Assembly (NCBI GenBank): GCA_024638525.1
Contig: JAHEKB010000001.1
Span: forward strand, 1-39,278
Source: Bacteroidota bacterium
GTDB lineage: Bacteria > Bacteroidota > Bacteroidia > NS11-12g > UBA9320
Length of the DNA stretch: 39,278 nucleotides
Reading direction: 5' to 3'
Under the pieces are notes generated by a model that saw nothing but the letters and a program-made list of their open reading frames with translations, was not told the origin of the DNA and searched no databases. Shown here piece by piece: positions 6,656 through 15,241 of this stretch; position 1 is the first letter of the stretch; each line of letters begins with the position of its first letter. The position numbers were made by a program, and so were the translations under genes.

Positions 6656-9379
6656 TTATTTCAACTTTCTCTTAATCTCCACTTCTTGGAAACCTTCGAT
6701 CAAGTCGCCCTCTTGAATGTCGTTGTAATTCTTAATTTGAATACCACATTCATAGCCTTTGTTCACTTCTTTAACGTCGTCTTTAAAACGCTTGAGTGAT
6801 GCAAGGTCGCCGGTATAGATTACCACGCCTTCTCTGATAAGTCTGACCTTGTTGTCGCGGAACATCTTACCCTCGGTAATCATACAACCTGCAATGGTTC
6901 CCACCTTTGAAATCTTAAAGGTCTCACGAATTTCAGCCGTACCTGTGATTTGTTCTTCCACATCTGGATCGAGCAGACCCTCCATAGCGGATTTGATTTC
7001 CTCAATGGCTTTGTAGATTACGGAATAAAGTCTGATCTCAATTTCTTCGTTCTCAGCCAGTTTTCGGGCACTAGGCATAGGTCTAACCTGGAATCCAATG
7101 ATCACTGCATCAGATGCAGTGGCAAGCATAACGTCAGTATCAGAAATTGGGCCAACAGATTTGTGAATCACGTTAACCTGAATTTCTTCAGTAGAGAGTT
7201 TAATCAAGGAATCGCTAAGTGCTTCGGCAGATCCATCAACATCAGCTTTGATAATTACATTGAGTTCTTTGAAGTTTCCAACTGCCAACCTTCTTCCTAT
7301 CTCTTCCAAGGTCACGTGCTTGGTTGCACGAATTCCCTGTTCTCTTTGGAGCTGTTCCCTCTTTTGGGCAATTTCTTTGGCCTTTGATTCGTCCATCACC
7401 TGGAAGGTGTCCCCTGCAGCGGGTGTACCTGAAAATCCAAGAACTGAAACAGGGGTCGCAGGCCCAGCCTCTTCTACATTGCTTCCTCGTTCATTGAACA
7501 TTGCTTTTATTCTGGCAAAGTGCTGTCCAGCTATCAAAGCATCGCCAATTTTGAGGGTGCCTTCTTGAACTAAGAGCGATGCAACTACGCCTCGACCTTT
7601 CTCCAATTTGGCCTCTAGAACAGCGCCTTTGGCTGCTTTATTAGGGTTTGCCTTGAGTTCTAACAACTCCGCTTCTAAGAGGACTTTGTCTAAAAGCTCG
7701 GATATATTGGTTCCATTCTTTGCTGAGATCTCTTGACTTTGGTATTTACCACCCCATTCTTCCACAAGAATATTCATCTGAGAAAGTTGCTCCCTTACTC
7801 TATCAGCATTGGCTCCATCCTTATCCATTTTGTTGAATGCAAAAATGAGGGGGACTTCTGCCGCTTGAGCGTGGCTGATGGCTTCTTTGGTTTGAGGCAT
7901 GACTGCATCATCTGCAGCGATAACAATAATGGCTATATCGGTTACCTTGGCACCACGAGCCCTCATTGCTGTAAATGCTTCGTGACCCGGTGTATCGATA
8001 AAGGTGATCTTATTGCCACTTTTAAGTTCTACTTCGTAAGCAGCAGTATGCTGTGTAATTCCACCAGCTTCACCGGCAATAACATTTGCACTTCTGATGT
8101 AATCAAGCAATGATGTTTTACCATGGTCTACGTGACCCATTACCGTGACGATTGGATGTCTTCCAACCAAATCTTCGGGATTATCCTCTGTTTCGTCTAC
8201 CTCAATGGTCTCTTTGGCGTCAACAAAGTCAATGGAGTATCCAAACTCCTCTGCAACGATTTGCAAGGTTTCTGCATCCAGTCTCTGGTTGATGGAGACC
8301 ATAATACCCAAAGAGAAACAAGCGCTAATAATCTCATTGACATTCACGCTCATCATATTTGCCAATTCGTTTGCAGTTACAAACTCTGTGACCTGCAATA
8401 CCTTGCTTTTGAGTTCGTCCTCTATCTGTTGCTCTTCTCGGGTAATACGGTGATCTTCCCTCTTCTGCTTTCTCGCTTTTCTTCGAGTTCCACCACCATG
8501 TACATTTTTCTTTTGAGAAGACATCCGTGCAAGCGTCTGTTTTATCTTGTCTTGGATTTCTTTTTCAGAAACTTCAGATTTTTCGTCTTCTTTTTTCTTG
8601 ACGTTTTTGCGGTGCTCTTGTCTGAGCTTTTCAGGAGTCATTTTCTCTCCGCGAATACGCTTGCGTCGTTTTCTGGGAGAATCATCATCTTTAGACTTTT
8701 CTTTCTTGACAACCTTGGGCAACTCTATATTACCTAGAACCTTAGTTCCCTGTAGCTTTTTATATTGAGTTTCAATTTGCTCATCAACCTCTTCTTCCTG
8801 ACTTTCTTCCTCTGTAGCTTCTTCCTTTTCCTCCTCTTTCTTCTCTTCCTTTTCCTCCTCTTTAGCCTCTACTTCTTCAGCTTTGGCTTCTGCTTCTACT
8901 TCAGGTTCCTCTTCTTTCGCTTCCTCTTTCTTTTTTGTCGATAATTCTATAGTGCCGAGAACCTTTGGGCCGCTGATTTTTTCAGTCTTGATTTCCTCCT
9001 TAGGTTCTTCTTTCTTTTCTACCTTTGGCTCTTCCTTTTTGGGTTCATGCTCAACAACTTTAGAAGTGACATTGGTGTCCTTGATCAAGATCACCTCATC
9101 TTCGTGTTTTTTAGAGGGTGATTTTTTCACCTCTTTTATACCCGTTGTCTTCGCATCCTTTCTAATATTGATCTCAAGGTTTTGCGATTCTTCCTTAGCT
9201 ATCTTGTCCTTTTGATAGAAGCTCAGAAGATCATTATACATCTCCTGGTCGATCTTGGCAGTAATCTTCGCCTCGACCTCAAATCCTTTGGATTGAAGAT
9301 GCTCAACGATAGTTTTCCAACTTACGTTGAATTCGGTCGCTACCTTGTTGATTCTATATGTTTTACCCTTTACTGGCAT
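6656..9379 (-). CDS. infB: Translation initiation factor IF-2
   Basis: 907 residues. The IF2_N-like start (YRINKVATEFNVSWKTI) is followed by a long Glu/Lys-rich linker (about 110-300) holding two copies of a G-x-KVLG-x-IEL motif at 137-146 and 211-220. A second N-domain precedes the G domain, where GHVDHGKT (415-422), DTPGHEAF, NKMD and SAK are all seen; C-terminal domains II-IV follow. IF-2 is a GTPase that places initiator tRNA on the 30S subunit and promotes subunit joining. It sits in the classical order after nusA, with a 48-base gap. Confidence 0.98.
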   Translation of the reverse strand: MPVKGKTYRINKVATEFNVSWKTIVEHLQSKGFEVEAKITAKIDQEMYNDLLSFYQKDKIAKEESQNLEINIRKDAKTTGIKEVKKSPSKKHEDEVILIKDTNVTSKVVEHEPKKEEPKVEKKEEPKEEIKTEKISGPKVLGTIELSTKKKEEAKEEEPEVEAEAKAEEVEAKEEEKEEKKEEEKEEATEEESQEEEVDEQIETQYKKLQGTKVLGNIELPKVVKKEKSKDDDSPRKRRKRIRGEKMTPEKLRQEHRKNVKKKEDEKSEVSEKEIQDKIKQTLARMSSQKKNVHGGGTRRKARKQKREDHRITREEQQIEDELKSKVLQVTEFVTANELANMMSVNVNEIISACFSLGIMVSINQRLDAETLQIVAEEFGYSIDFVDAKETIEVDETEDNPEDLVGRHPIVTVMGHVDHGKTSLLDYIRSANVIAGEAGGITQHTAAYEVELKSGNKITFIDTPGHEAFTAMRARGAKVTDIAIIVIAADDAVMPQTKEAISHAQAAEVPLIFAFNKMDKDGANADRVREQLSQMNILVEEWGGKYQSQEISAKNGTNISELLDKVLLEAELLELKANPNKAAKGAVLEAKLEKGRGVVASLLVQEGTLKIGDALIAGQHFARIKAMFNERGSNVEEAGPATPVSVLGFSGTPAAGDTFQVMDESKAKEIAQKREQLQREQGIRATKHVTLEEIGRRLAVGNFKELNVIIKADVDGSAEALSDSLIKLSTEEIQVNVIHKSVGPISDTDVMLATASDAVIIGFQVRPMPSARKLAENEEIEIRLYSVIYKAIEEIKSAMEGLLDPDVEEQITGTAEIRETFKISKVGTIAGCMITEGKMFRDNKVRLIREGVVIYTGDLASLKRFKDDVKEVNKGYECGIQIKNYNDIQEGDLIEGFQEVEIKRKLK

Positions 9380-9427
9380 TAATGCGAAATAGGCCTCGAA
9401 AATAACATTTTATAAGTTAAGGCTTGC

Positions 9428-10666
9428 CTAGTCAAACTCGGCAGCCAGGATTTTCTTTAGTTCTGTAATGGTCTCTTCTTCAAGGTCTGTGCGCCTAGCT
9501 AAGTCCTCGATATTGGTTTCCAAAACACTCTTTGCTGTATCCAGTCCAATGGACTTCAATTCATCGATAATCCATTCATCAATTTCATCTGTGAACTCAT
9601 CCAAATCAACATCCATTTCTTCATCTTCCTGAGAGCTTTCGCGATAGACATCTATGGTATAGCCAACGAGCTTACCAGCCAGTTTAATGTTGTGACCGCC
9701 TTTGCCGATGGCAAGTGAAACTTGGTCCGCTGGCAAATACACGTCAGCTTTGCTCCCTTCATCATCCAAAGAAATCGTTGAGACCTTTGCGGGACTCAAA
9801 GCTCTTTGAATCAATAGTTGAGTGTTTGCTGTGAAATTAATTACATCAATGTTCTCATTCTTCAGTTCTCTAACAATACCATGTATTCTAGAACCTTTCA
9901 TTCCCACACAGGCTCCAACAGGATCAATGCGGTCGTCATAACTTTCTACAGCCACTTTTGCACGCTCCCCAGGTTCGCGAACTATTTTCTTTATGGTGAT
10001 CAATCCGTCCAATATCTCAGGAACTTCAAGCTCAAATAAACGCTCTAAGAATTCCGGTGCGGTTCTAGACAAAATGATCTTTGGGTTGGTATTGTACATT
10101 TCAACGCGAAGAACCACCGCTCGAACATTGTCTCCTTTTTTAAAGAAGTCCCGCGGGATCATTTCGCGCTTGGGCAATATCAATTCGCTGCCTTCATCGT
10201 CAAGCACCATAATCTCATTCTTCCAGATTTGATAGACTTCACCAACGATAATGTCTCCAATTCTGTCCTTGTACTTCTTGTAGATTTCATCTTTTTCAAG
10301 TTCCAATACCCTTGAAAGAAGAGTCTGTCTTGCGGTGAGAATAGTCCGTCGCCCAAAGTCCTCCATAGAGATTTCTTCTATGGCTTCTTCGCCAATCTCA
10401 TAATCGTCTTCAAGCTTCTTTGCTTCTGAGATGGTGATCTCTTTATTAGGGTCTTCTACTTCTCCCTCATCAACGATTTCCCTGTTTCTGTAGATCTCCA
10501 AATCTCCATTGTCGGTATTCACAATGACATCGAAATTGTCATCTGAACCGAATTTTCTTCTAATCATAGTTCTGAATACATCTTCCAAAACCCTCATCAT
10601 AGTGGCTCTGTCAATGTTCTTAAACTCTTTGAATTCCGAAAAGGATTCAACTAATGGTAGGCTCAT
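9428..10666 (-). CDS. nusA: Transcription termination/antitermination factor NusA
   Basis: 412 residues: RNA-polymerase-binding N-domain, an S1 domain around 130-200 (VGEVYQIWKNEIMVL) and two KH domains (VGACVGMKGSRIHGIVREL; LAIGKGGHNIKLAGKL). The C-terminus has an acidic stretch and one helical HhH-like segment. It lacks the two full acidic repeats of the 495-residue E. coli protein, as is usual for shorter NusA types. NusA modulates pausing, termination and antitermination. Its start overlaps the end of rimP by 4 bases. Confidence 0.97.
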   Translation of the reverse strand: MSLPLVESFSEFKEFKNIDRATMMRVLEDVFRTMIRRKFGSDDNFDVIVNTDNGDLEIYRNREIVDEGEVEDPNKEITISEAKKLEDDYEIGEEAIEEISMEDFGRRTILTARQTLLSRVLELEKDEIYKKYKDRIGDIIVGEVYQIWKNEIMVLDDEGSELILPKREMIPRDFFKKGDNVRAVVLRVEMYNTNPKIILSRTAPEFLERLFELEVPEILDGLITIKKIVREPGERAKVAVESYDDRIDPVGACVGMKGSRIHGIVRELKNENIDVINFTANTQLLIQRALSPAKVSTISLDDEGSKADVYLPADQVSLAIGKGGHNIKLAGKLVGYTIDVYRESSQEDEEMDVDLDEFTDEIDEWIIDELKSIGLDTAKSVLETNIEDLARRTDLEEETITELKKILAAEFD

Positions 10667-11133
10667 GTTTTCTTACTTTTAAATGAAATTTGAACGACGG
10701 ATTGCCTTATATCATCAAAGGAAATCTGCTCTGTTCTTATCAGCTTCTTTTTAGGATCTTCAATTATTTCGAGATCTAATGTGTTCTTATCTAATTGGGT
10801 GAGTTTACCCAAGTGTTTTTCGCCATTGTTCAGTTCCACTTCGAGGTCTCTCCCGAGGTGTTTGGAATACTGCCTTGACAGCAGCAATGGATTGTCTGCG
10901 CCAGGAGAAGAAATTTCAAATCGAAAACGCTCTTGCTCAGTTTCCATTTCGTCCAGTTGTGCGGAAACCCTTCGACTCAATCGGGCACAATAACCAATAT
11001 CAACACCTGCATCTCCATCGATATAAACTTTGACGCTGCTTTCATTGGCATTTGACTGCGTCTGAACAATGAAATATTCACTTCCATTAATCTCCTCTTC
11101 AATCAGTTGTGTTATGGTCTCCTTTAAACTCAA
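10663..11133 (-). CDS. rimP: Ribosome maturation factor RimP
   Basis: 156 residues with the RimP pattern: VYIDGDAGVDIGYCARLSR, then FRFEISSPGADNPL, then a C-terminal small beta-barrel (HLGKLTQLDKNTLDLEI). RimP helps late assembly of the 30S subunit. First gene of the operon, with a promoter and a terminator-like hairpin in its roughly 50-base leader. It overlaps nusA by 4 bases, the standard rimP-nusA-infB arrangement. Confidence 0.96.
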   Translation of the reverse strand: MSLKETITQLIEEEINGSEYFIVQTQSNANESSVKVYIDGDAGVDIGYCARLSRRVSAQLDEMETEQERFRFEISSPGADNPLLLSRQYSKHLGRDLEVELNNGEKHLGKLTQLDKNTLDLEIIEDPKKKLIRTEQISFDDIRQSVVQISFKSKKT

Positions 11134-11144
11134 AATTTGGCTAA

Positions 11145-11169
11145 GAAAAAAGGGGATTAATATCCCCTT
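11145..11169 (-). terminator. Terminator-like hairpin in the rimP leader (possible attenuator)
   Basis: On the minus strand the arms AAGGGGAT and ATCCCCTT pair perfectly over 8 bp around an ATTA loop and run into a T-tract (six T in a row, two in the stem), then C. It ends about 12 bases before the rimP start and downstream of the predicted promoter, so it belongs to the rimP leader, not to an upstream gene; the neighbour upstream is on the other strand. Confidence 0.55.
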
Positions 11170-11188
11170 CCTAACTCGTATGTGGCCA

Positions 11189-11218
11189 CAAATGTATTAC
11201 ATCTTGTACAATAATCAA
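11189..11218 (-). promoter_or_regulatory. Bacteroidota promoter for the rimP-nusA-infB operon
   Basis: TACATTTG at 11196-11189 is a perfect TAnnTTTG -7 box, with TTG at 11218-11216 exactly 19 bases upstream as the -33 element. It is the only promoter in the window with both elements well placed. The start of transcription should fall near 11184, giving a leader of about 50 bases. A 10-bp palindrome (TGTGGCCACA, 11181-11190) covers the predicted start site. Confidence 0.6.
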
Positions 11219-11249
11219 ATGAAAGCTGGTAAAGCTTTTCGCATCGGAT

Positions 11250-11257
11250 TAATTTTG
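11250..11257 (+). promoter_or_regulatory. Possible -7 box directly before the T9SS cargo gene
   Basis: TAATTTTG matches TAnnTTTG and ends six bases before the ATG at 11264. No TTG is found at the -33 distance. It fits the start-adjacent pattern seen at hscA and lpxH, but could be chance in AT-rich sequence. Confidence 0.3.
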
Positions 11258-11263
11258 AAGTAT

Positions 11264-12043
11264 ATGAAGAAAACGCTACTTAAATTTGGATTGGCCCCAT
11301 TAATTGTATTCTCACTAACGCTGATGTCTACCAGCGCTGGTTCACCGGGTGGAAGAACCGGAAGCCCTTCAGATGGTCAGACTTGCGCAACGGCTGGCTG
11401 TCACGGTGCAATTCCACCAAATGGTCAAGACATGATCAGCACAAATATCCCGTCCGAGGGTTATATGCCAGATAGCACATATGAGATCACAGTTACAGTT
11501 ACAGATGCAAACTCTGGCAAATTTGGATTTGAGATGGTAGCGGAAGATGAATCAGGAGATAAACAAGGAACATTTACCGGGAATACCGAAGTCACTACAT
11601 TTATTAATGACCAAAGGGTTACGCATACATCAGGGAGCAACACCGGAACAGGATCTAGAACGTGGACCGTAAATTGGAAAGCTCCCTCTCTAGGCCAAGG
11701 CGCGATCACATTTTATGTAGCGGCACTTATTGCCAACGGAAACGGAAACAACTCAGGAGACTTTGTGGTGGTAGACAGCCGCAAATTTGCACGGCGATCG
11801 ACGGCTTCCTCATCCGCTCTGTCACTAGAAGAGCTAAAAATCTACCCAAATCCAAATAGCGATTTTATTCAGATTAAAGGGGTAAAAGGAGACTTGCAGT
11901 TTTTCCTCTTTGACATGCATGGAAAATTGGTTTTGGAGAGCAGAGCAAAGATTATCGACATTGGACATCTTCCCGTGGGCTATTATACTGCCAAGGTAAT
12001 TAAGGGCAATGTAGTTCGCTCCCAGAAGATCTTAAAACGATAG
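11264..12043 (+). CDS. Secreted choice-of-anchor V domain protein with T9SS type A sorting domain
   Basis: 259 residues. A signal peptide (MKKTLLKFGLAPLIVFSL, cleavage near 25) leads into a choice-of-anchor V type beta-sandwich with TCATAGCHG at 40-48, a CX4CH arrangement that resembles a c-type heme site. From about residue 191 the end (LKIYPNPNSDF to SQKILKR) is a T9SS type A sorting domain, so the protein should cross the outer membrane by type IX secretion and be attached or released there. The frame stays open back to 11069, but that part overlaps rimP antisense and lacks a signal peptide, so I start at 11264. Its natural role is unknown. Confidence 0.85.
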   Translation: MKKTLLKFGLAPLIVFSLTLMSTSAGSPGGRTGSPSDGQTCATAGCHGAIPPNGQDMISTNIPSEGYMPDSTYEITVTVTDANSGKFGFEMVAEDESGDKQGTFTGNTEVTTFINDQRVTHTSGSNTGTGSRTWTVNWKAPSLGQGAITFYVAALIANGNGNNSGDFVVVDSRKFARRSTASSSALSLEELKIYPNPNSDFIQIKGVKGDLQFFLFDMHGKLVLESRAKIIDIGHLPVGYYTAKVIKGNVVRSQKILKR

Positions 12044-12092
12044 AAGCAAGGGCTAAAGCGGTAAAAAGCCTCGCTTGGAAAACTAATTCTTT

Positions 12093-12100
12093 TATTTTCG
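12093..12100 (+). promoter_or_regulatory. Variant -7 box before the DUF2723 gene
   Basis: TATTTTCG differs from TAnnTTTG at one position and lies 24 bases before the ATG. The identical octamer occurs upstream of the DUF2795 gene, which raises its credibility. No good -33 element. Confidence 0.3.
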
Positions 12101-12124
12101 CCGTTTGATCGATAACAAAGTGCA

Positions 12125-15100
12125 ATGAAGAATTTCAAGCTATACAATACTTTACTCGGCTGGCTCGCCTTTTTGATCGCTCTAGTGGTTTATATTATGA
12201 CACTAGAACCTTCGGTGAGCTTGTGGGATTGTGGAGAGTTTATTTCGGCCTCATATAGACTACAGGTGGTTCACCCTCCTGGGGCTCCGCTCTTCTTAAT
12301 GCTCGGGAAACTCTTTACCATTTTCTCTACCCCAGGGACAAATGAGGTTGCCATTGGAGTTAATTTGTTATCTGCTACAGCTAGTGCAGCAACAGTATTA
12401 CTTACCTTTTGGATAACCACTCATTTTGCAAAGAAGATTCTTGGAGTGGGCTTGAACCAAATTGAAGTTAAACTTGCTGATGCCATTTCAATACTTGGAG
12501 CTGGCTTAGTTGGGGCTCTAGCCGTAACCTTTATGGATACCTTCTGGTTCAGCGCAGTTGAAGCAGAGGTTTATGCGGCTTCTTCTTGTTTTATGGCTTT
12601 GGCCTTTTGGGCTATTCTGAGATGGGAACGCGTAAAACATGAGCCGACAGCGGACAGATGGTTGGTATTTGTTGCTTATGTAGTTGGACTGGGTATAGGT
12701 CTTCACTTGTTGAACCTCTTGGTAATCCCGGCAATCATCATTTATTATTTCTTCAACAAATACGAATACACCAGAAAGAACCTTTTAAAGGCGGCTGGGA
12801 TAGGCTTGGGTACAATTGGCATACTTCAATGGGTGATTATACCAAAAACTCCGGCCATAGCAGCAAGCTTTGACAAGATGTTTGTCAATGGTTTTGGACT
12901 TCCGTACAATTCAGGTTTGTTGTTCTTTATGGTTTTGATTGGCGCTGCTACTGCATTTGGGCTGTATTGGACTAGAGCCAACTCCAAACCCATTGCCAAC
13001 TTGGTCTTATTGTGCTTCGCTTTCATTATGATGGGCTTCTCATCTTATTCCATGATTGTAGTCAGATCGATTGCAGAACCTGCAATTGACATGAACGATC
13101 CAGAGGATGCGTACAGCCTTTTGAGTTATATCAATCGTGAGCAGTATGGAGAAAGACCATTGATCAAAGGACATTATTGGAACGCACGTCTGTTTGATAT
13201 CGAAGAGGGAAAAATGCAGTATCGCAAGGGAGAGAACGGCTATGAAGAGACCAAGCGCAAGCAGTCTCCGGTCTACGACCCCAACTATACCACCATTCTT
13301 CCTCGTATGAGTGACGTTAGTGAAAAGTCGCAGCTATATCCCTTATGGGCAGGCATGGATGATGTTCACTACAGAATCCTTGATTTAAAGCAAAAGATAC
13401 AGCAGAATCCAAATGACAAGAGTCTGCAAGAGCAGCTGGCTGCTGCAGAAATGACTAAGCCCACCATGGCAAATAATCTAACTTTTATGTTCAAGTATCA
13501 GATCGGTTGGATGTATTGGCGCTATTTCATGTGGAATTTTGTTGGGCGTCAGAATGATTTGCAGAATATCACGGGTAATGTCCAGGACGGCAATTGGATT
13601 TCGGGCATCAATTTCATAGATAATATGCGTTTAGGTCCTCAAGACAATCTACCTAGTCAATTGTCATATCACAAGGCTAGGAACACCTATTACTTCTTGC
13701 CATTGATTCTGGGAATTCTTGGAATACTATTCCAATACAAGAAAAGACAGCTGGATTTCTTGACGGTTTTGACCATGTTTGTTTTTACAGGTATACTGGT
13801 GGTCGTTTATCTAAATCAGCCACCTATGGAACCCAGAGAAAGAGACTATACCAATGTCGGTTCTTATCAAACCTTCTGTATATGGATTGGTCTTGGCGTG
13901 CTCTATATCGCCGATCTATTAAGAAAATGGTTGAATCCAAGAAATGCAGCTATAGCGGCAACTGTAGTTGGTTTGTTTGCAGCACCGGTACTCATGGGTT
14001 CCCAGAATTGGGACGATCACGACAGGTCTGATAGATATCTCGGAATATCCTTCGCCAAAAACTATCTCAATTCGTGTAAACCAAATGCCATTCTGTTCAC
14101 CAATGGAGATAATGATACCTATCCACTCTGGTATGCGCAGAATGTAGAGGGTATTCGAACAGATATTCGAATCATCAATTTGAGCTTACTTCCCACGGAA
14201 TGGTATAGCGATGCCTTGAGGAGAAAGGTATTTGATTCCGAAGCTCTGCCAATGAGTATTCCAGCCGAAAAGCTGGTCAAAGGCAAGCGAGAGTATTTGA
14301 GGTATTTAGAGAATAAGAGTCTTGATCAAACCAAATTTTATCCCTTGGATCAGGTCTTAGATTGGATGACTTCTGACGACAGGAATAAGATGGCGCAGAA
14401 CAATGTTGGTGCGGTTGACAATTATTATCCGGTCAAGAAATTCTCCGTTCGGGTAGATAAAGAAGCTGTAATTAAAGAGGGGCGTGTGCCTTTAAAAGAT
14501 ACAGCAGAGATCGTAGACAAAATTCAGTGGAACATTGGCCGAAACGGATTGTCCAAAGGAGACATCGTCGTTTTAGACATTATTGCGACCAATGCCAAAG
14601 AAGGGTGGAAAAGGCCGATTTACTGGACTACAACAACGGGCAGACAGGTCTATTTGAACTTAGACAACTACCTAAGACATAACGGCTTGACCTATGAATT
14701 GATACCGGTAAAAGCAAACAGGAGTTTCAGAGGGATGGATGATATGCCCTTATTGTATGACAACCTCATGAGTGTCTATGAATGGGGCAATATGGATAAG
14801 GGAGAATTGTTCCTTGATGACAAAGCAACATTGGTTCCACGAAATTTGAGATCGCTATTTGTCCAGGTCGGGGATTACTACTCTAGAAATAACAGACATG
14901 ATTCTGCCGTGGCATTGATCGATCGTTGTTTTGAGGCTATGCCTGAAAGCATTCTTCCTATGGACCTAAGGTTGAAGATTGCATCTGCCGAGGTCTATTA
15001 TAGAGCCGAAGACAATGAGAAGGGAGACCAACTTATGACTCAAGTAGGCGATGATGCTGCAGAATTGGTTATTTATTATAAGCGATTCCCAAGAAGGGGC

Positions 15101-15241
15101 AAATTCGGCGCAATTCAGCAGGACCTCAGGTATAATTTGTCAATTATATCCGATGTTGCCAACACTTTGAAATCTTTCAATAGGACGGAATTGGCCGACA
15201 AATACCAACAGAGGTTCAACCAATTGCAAGTTGGTGTCTAG
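12125..15241 (+). CDS. DUF2723 membrane protein, GT-C type glycosyltransferase (TMEM260-like)
   Basis: 1038 residues. The N-terminus shows the family signature SLWDCGEFISASYRLQVVHP with acidic residues in the first external loop, then PGAPLFLMLG, as in GT-C glycosyltransferases using lipid-linked sugars. About ten hydrophobic helices lie within residues 1-330 and 515-650; PRERDYTNVGSY lies between helices. The C-terminal part (from about 670, starting NGDNDTYPLWY) is soluble with helical repeats. Human TMEM260, which shares DUF2723, is reported as a protein O-mannosyltransferase; bacterial members are presumed to glycosylate exported proteins, but donor and acceptor here are unknown. It overlaps the following rRNA methylase by 11 bases. 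Confidence 0.85.
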   Translation: MKNFKLYNTLLGWLAFLIALVVYIMTLEPSVSLWDCGEFISASYRLQVVHPPGAPLFLMLGKLFTIFSTPGTNEVAIGVNLLSATASAATVLLTFWITTHFAKKILGVGLNQIEVKLADAISILGAGLVGALAVTFMDTFWFSAVEAEVYAASSCFMALAFWAILRWERVKHEPTADRWLVFVAYVVGLGIGLHLLNLLVIPAIIIYYFFNKYEYTRKNLLKAAGIGLGTIGILQWVIIPKTPAIAASFDKMFVNGFGLPYNSGLLFFMVLIGAATAFGLYWTRANSKPIANLVLLCFAFIMMGFSSYSMIVVRSIAEPAIDMNDPEDAYSLLSYINREQYGERPLIKGHYWNARLFDIEEGKMQYRKGENGYEETKRKQSPVYDPNYTTILPRMSDVSEKSQLYPLWAGMDDVHYRILDLKQKIQQNPNDKSLQEQLAAAEMTKPTMANNLTFMFKYQIGWMYWRYFMWNFVGRQNDLQNITGNVQDGNWISGINFIDNMRLGPQDNLPSQLSYHKARNTYYFLPLILGILGILFQYKKRQLDFLTVLTMFVFTGILVVVYLNQPPMEPRERDYTNVGSYQTFCIWIGLGVLYIADLLRKWLNPRNAAIAATVVGLFAAPVLMGSQNWDDHDRSDRYLGISFAKNYLNSCKPNAILFTNGDNDTYPLWYAQNVEGIRTDIRIINLSLLPTEWYSDALRRKVFDSEALPMSIPAEKLVKGKREYLRYLENKSLDQTKFYPLDQVLDWMTSDDRNKMAQNNVGAVDNYYPVKKFSVRVDKEAVIKEGRVPLKDTAEIVDKIQWNIGRNGLSKGDIVVLDIIATNAKEGWKRPIYWTTTTGRQVYLNLDNYLRHNGLTYELIPVKANRSFRGMDDMPLLYDNLMSVYEWGNMDKGELFLDDKATLVPRNLRSLFVQVGDYYSRNNRHDSAVALIDRCFEAMPESILPMDLRLKIASAEVYYRAEDNEKGDQLMTQVGDDAAELVIYYKRFPRRGKFGAIQQDLRYNLSIISDVANTLKSFNRTELADKYQQRFNQLQVGV

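Noticed and set aside
8123..8737. Open frame of 204 codons on the plus strand inside infB
   Set aside because: Antisense to the well-conserved IF-2 gene, with a composition caused by the Glu/Lys-rich linker; no domain or signal resembles a real protein.
11069..11263. Upstream extension of the T9SS cargo gene to 11069
   Set aside because: It overlaps rimP antisense and the promoter region, and puts the signal peptide 65 residues inside the protein; ATG 11264 is better.
12044..12076. Possible terminator after the T9SS cargo gene
   Set aside because: AAGC/GCTT and GGCT/AGCC can pair, but with an internal loop, a 12-base loop and no T-run directly after; too weak.
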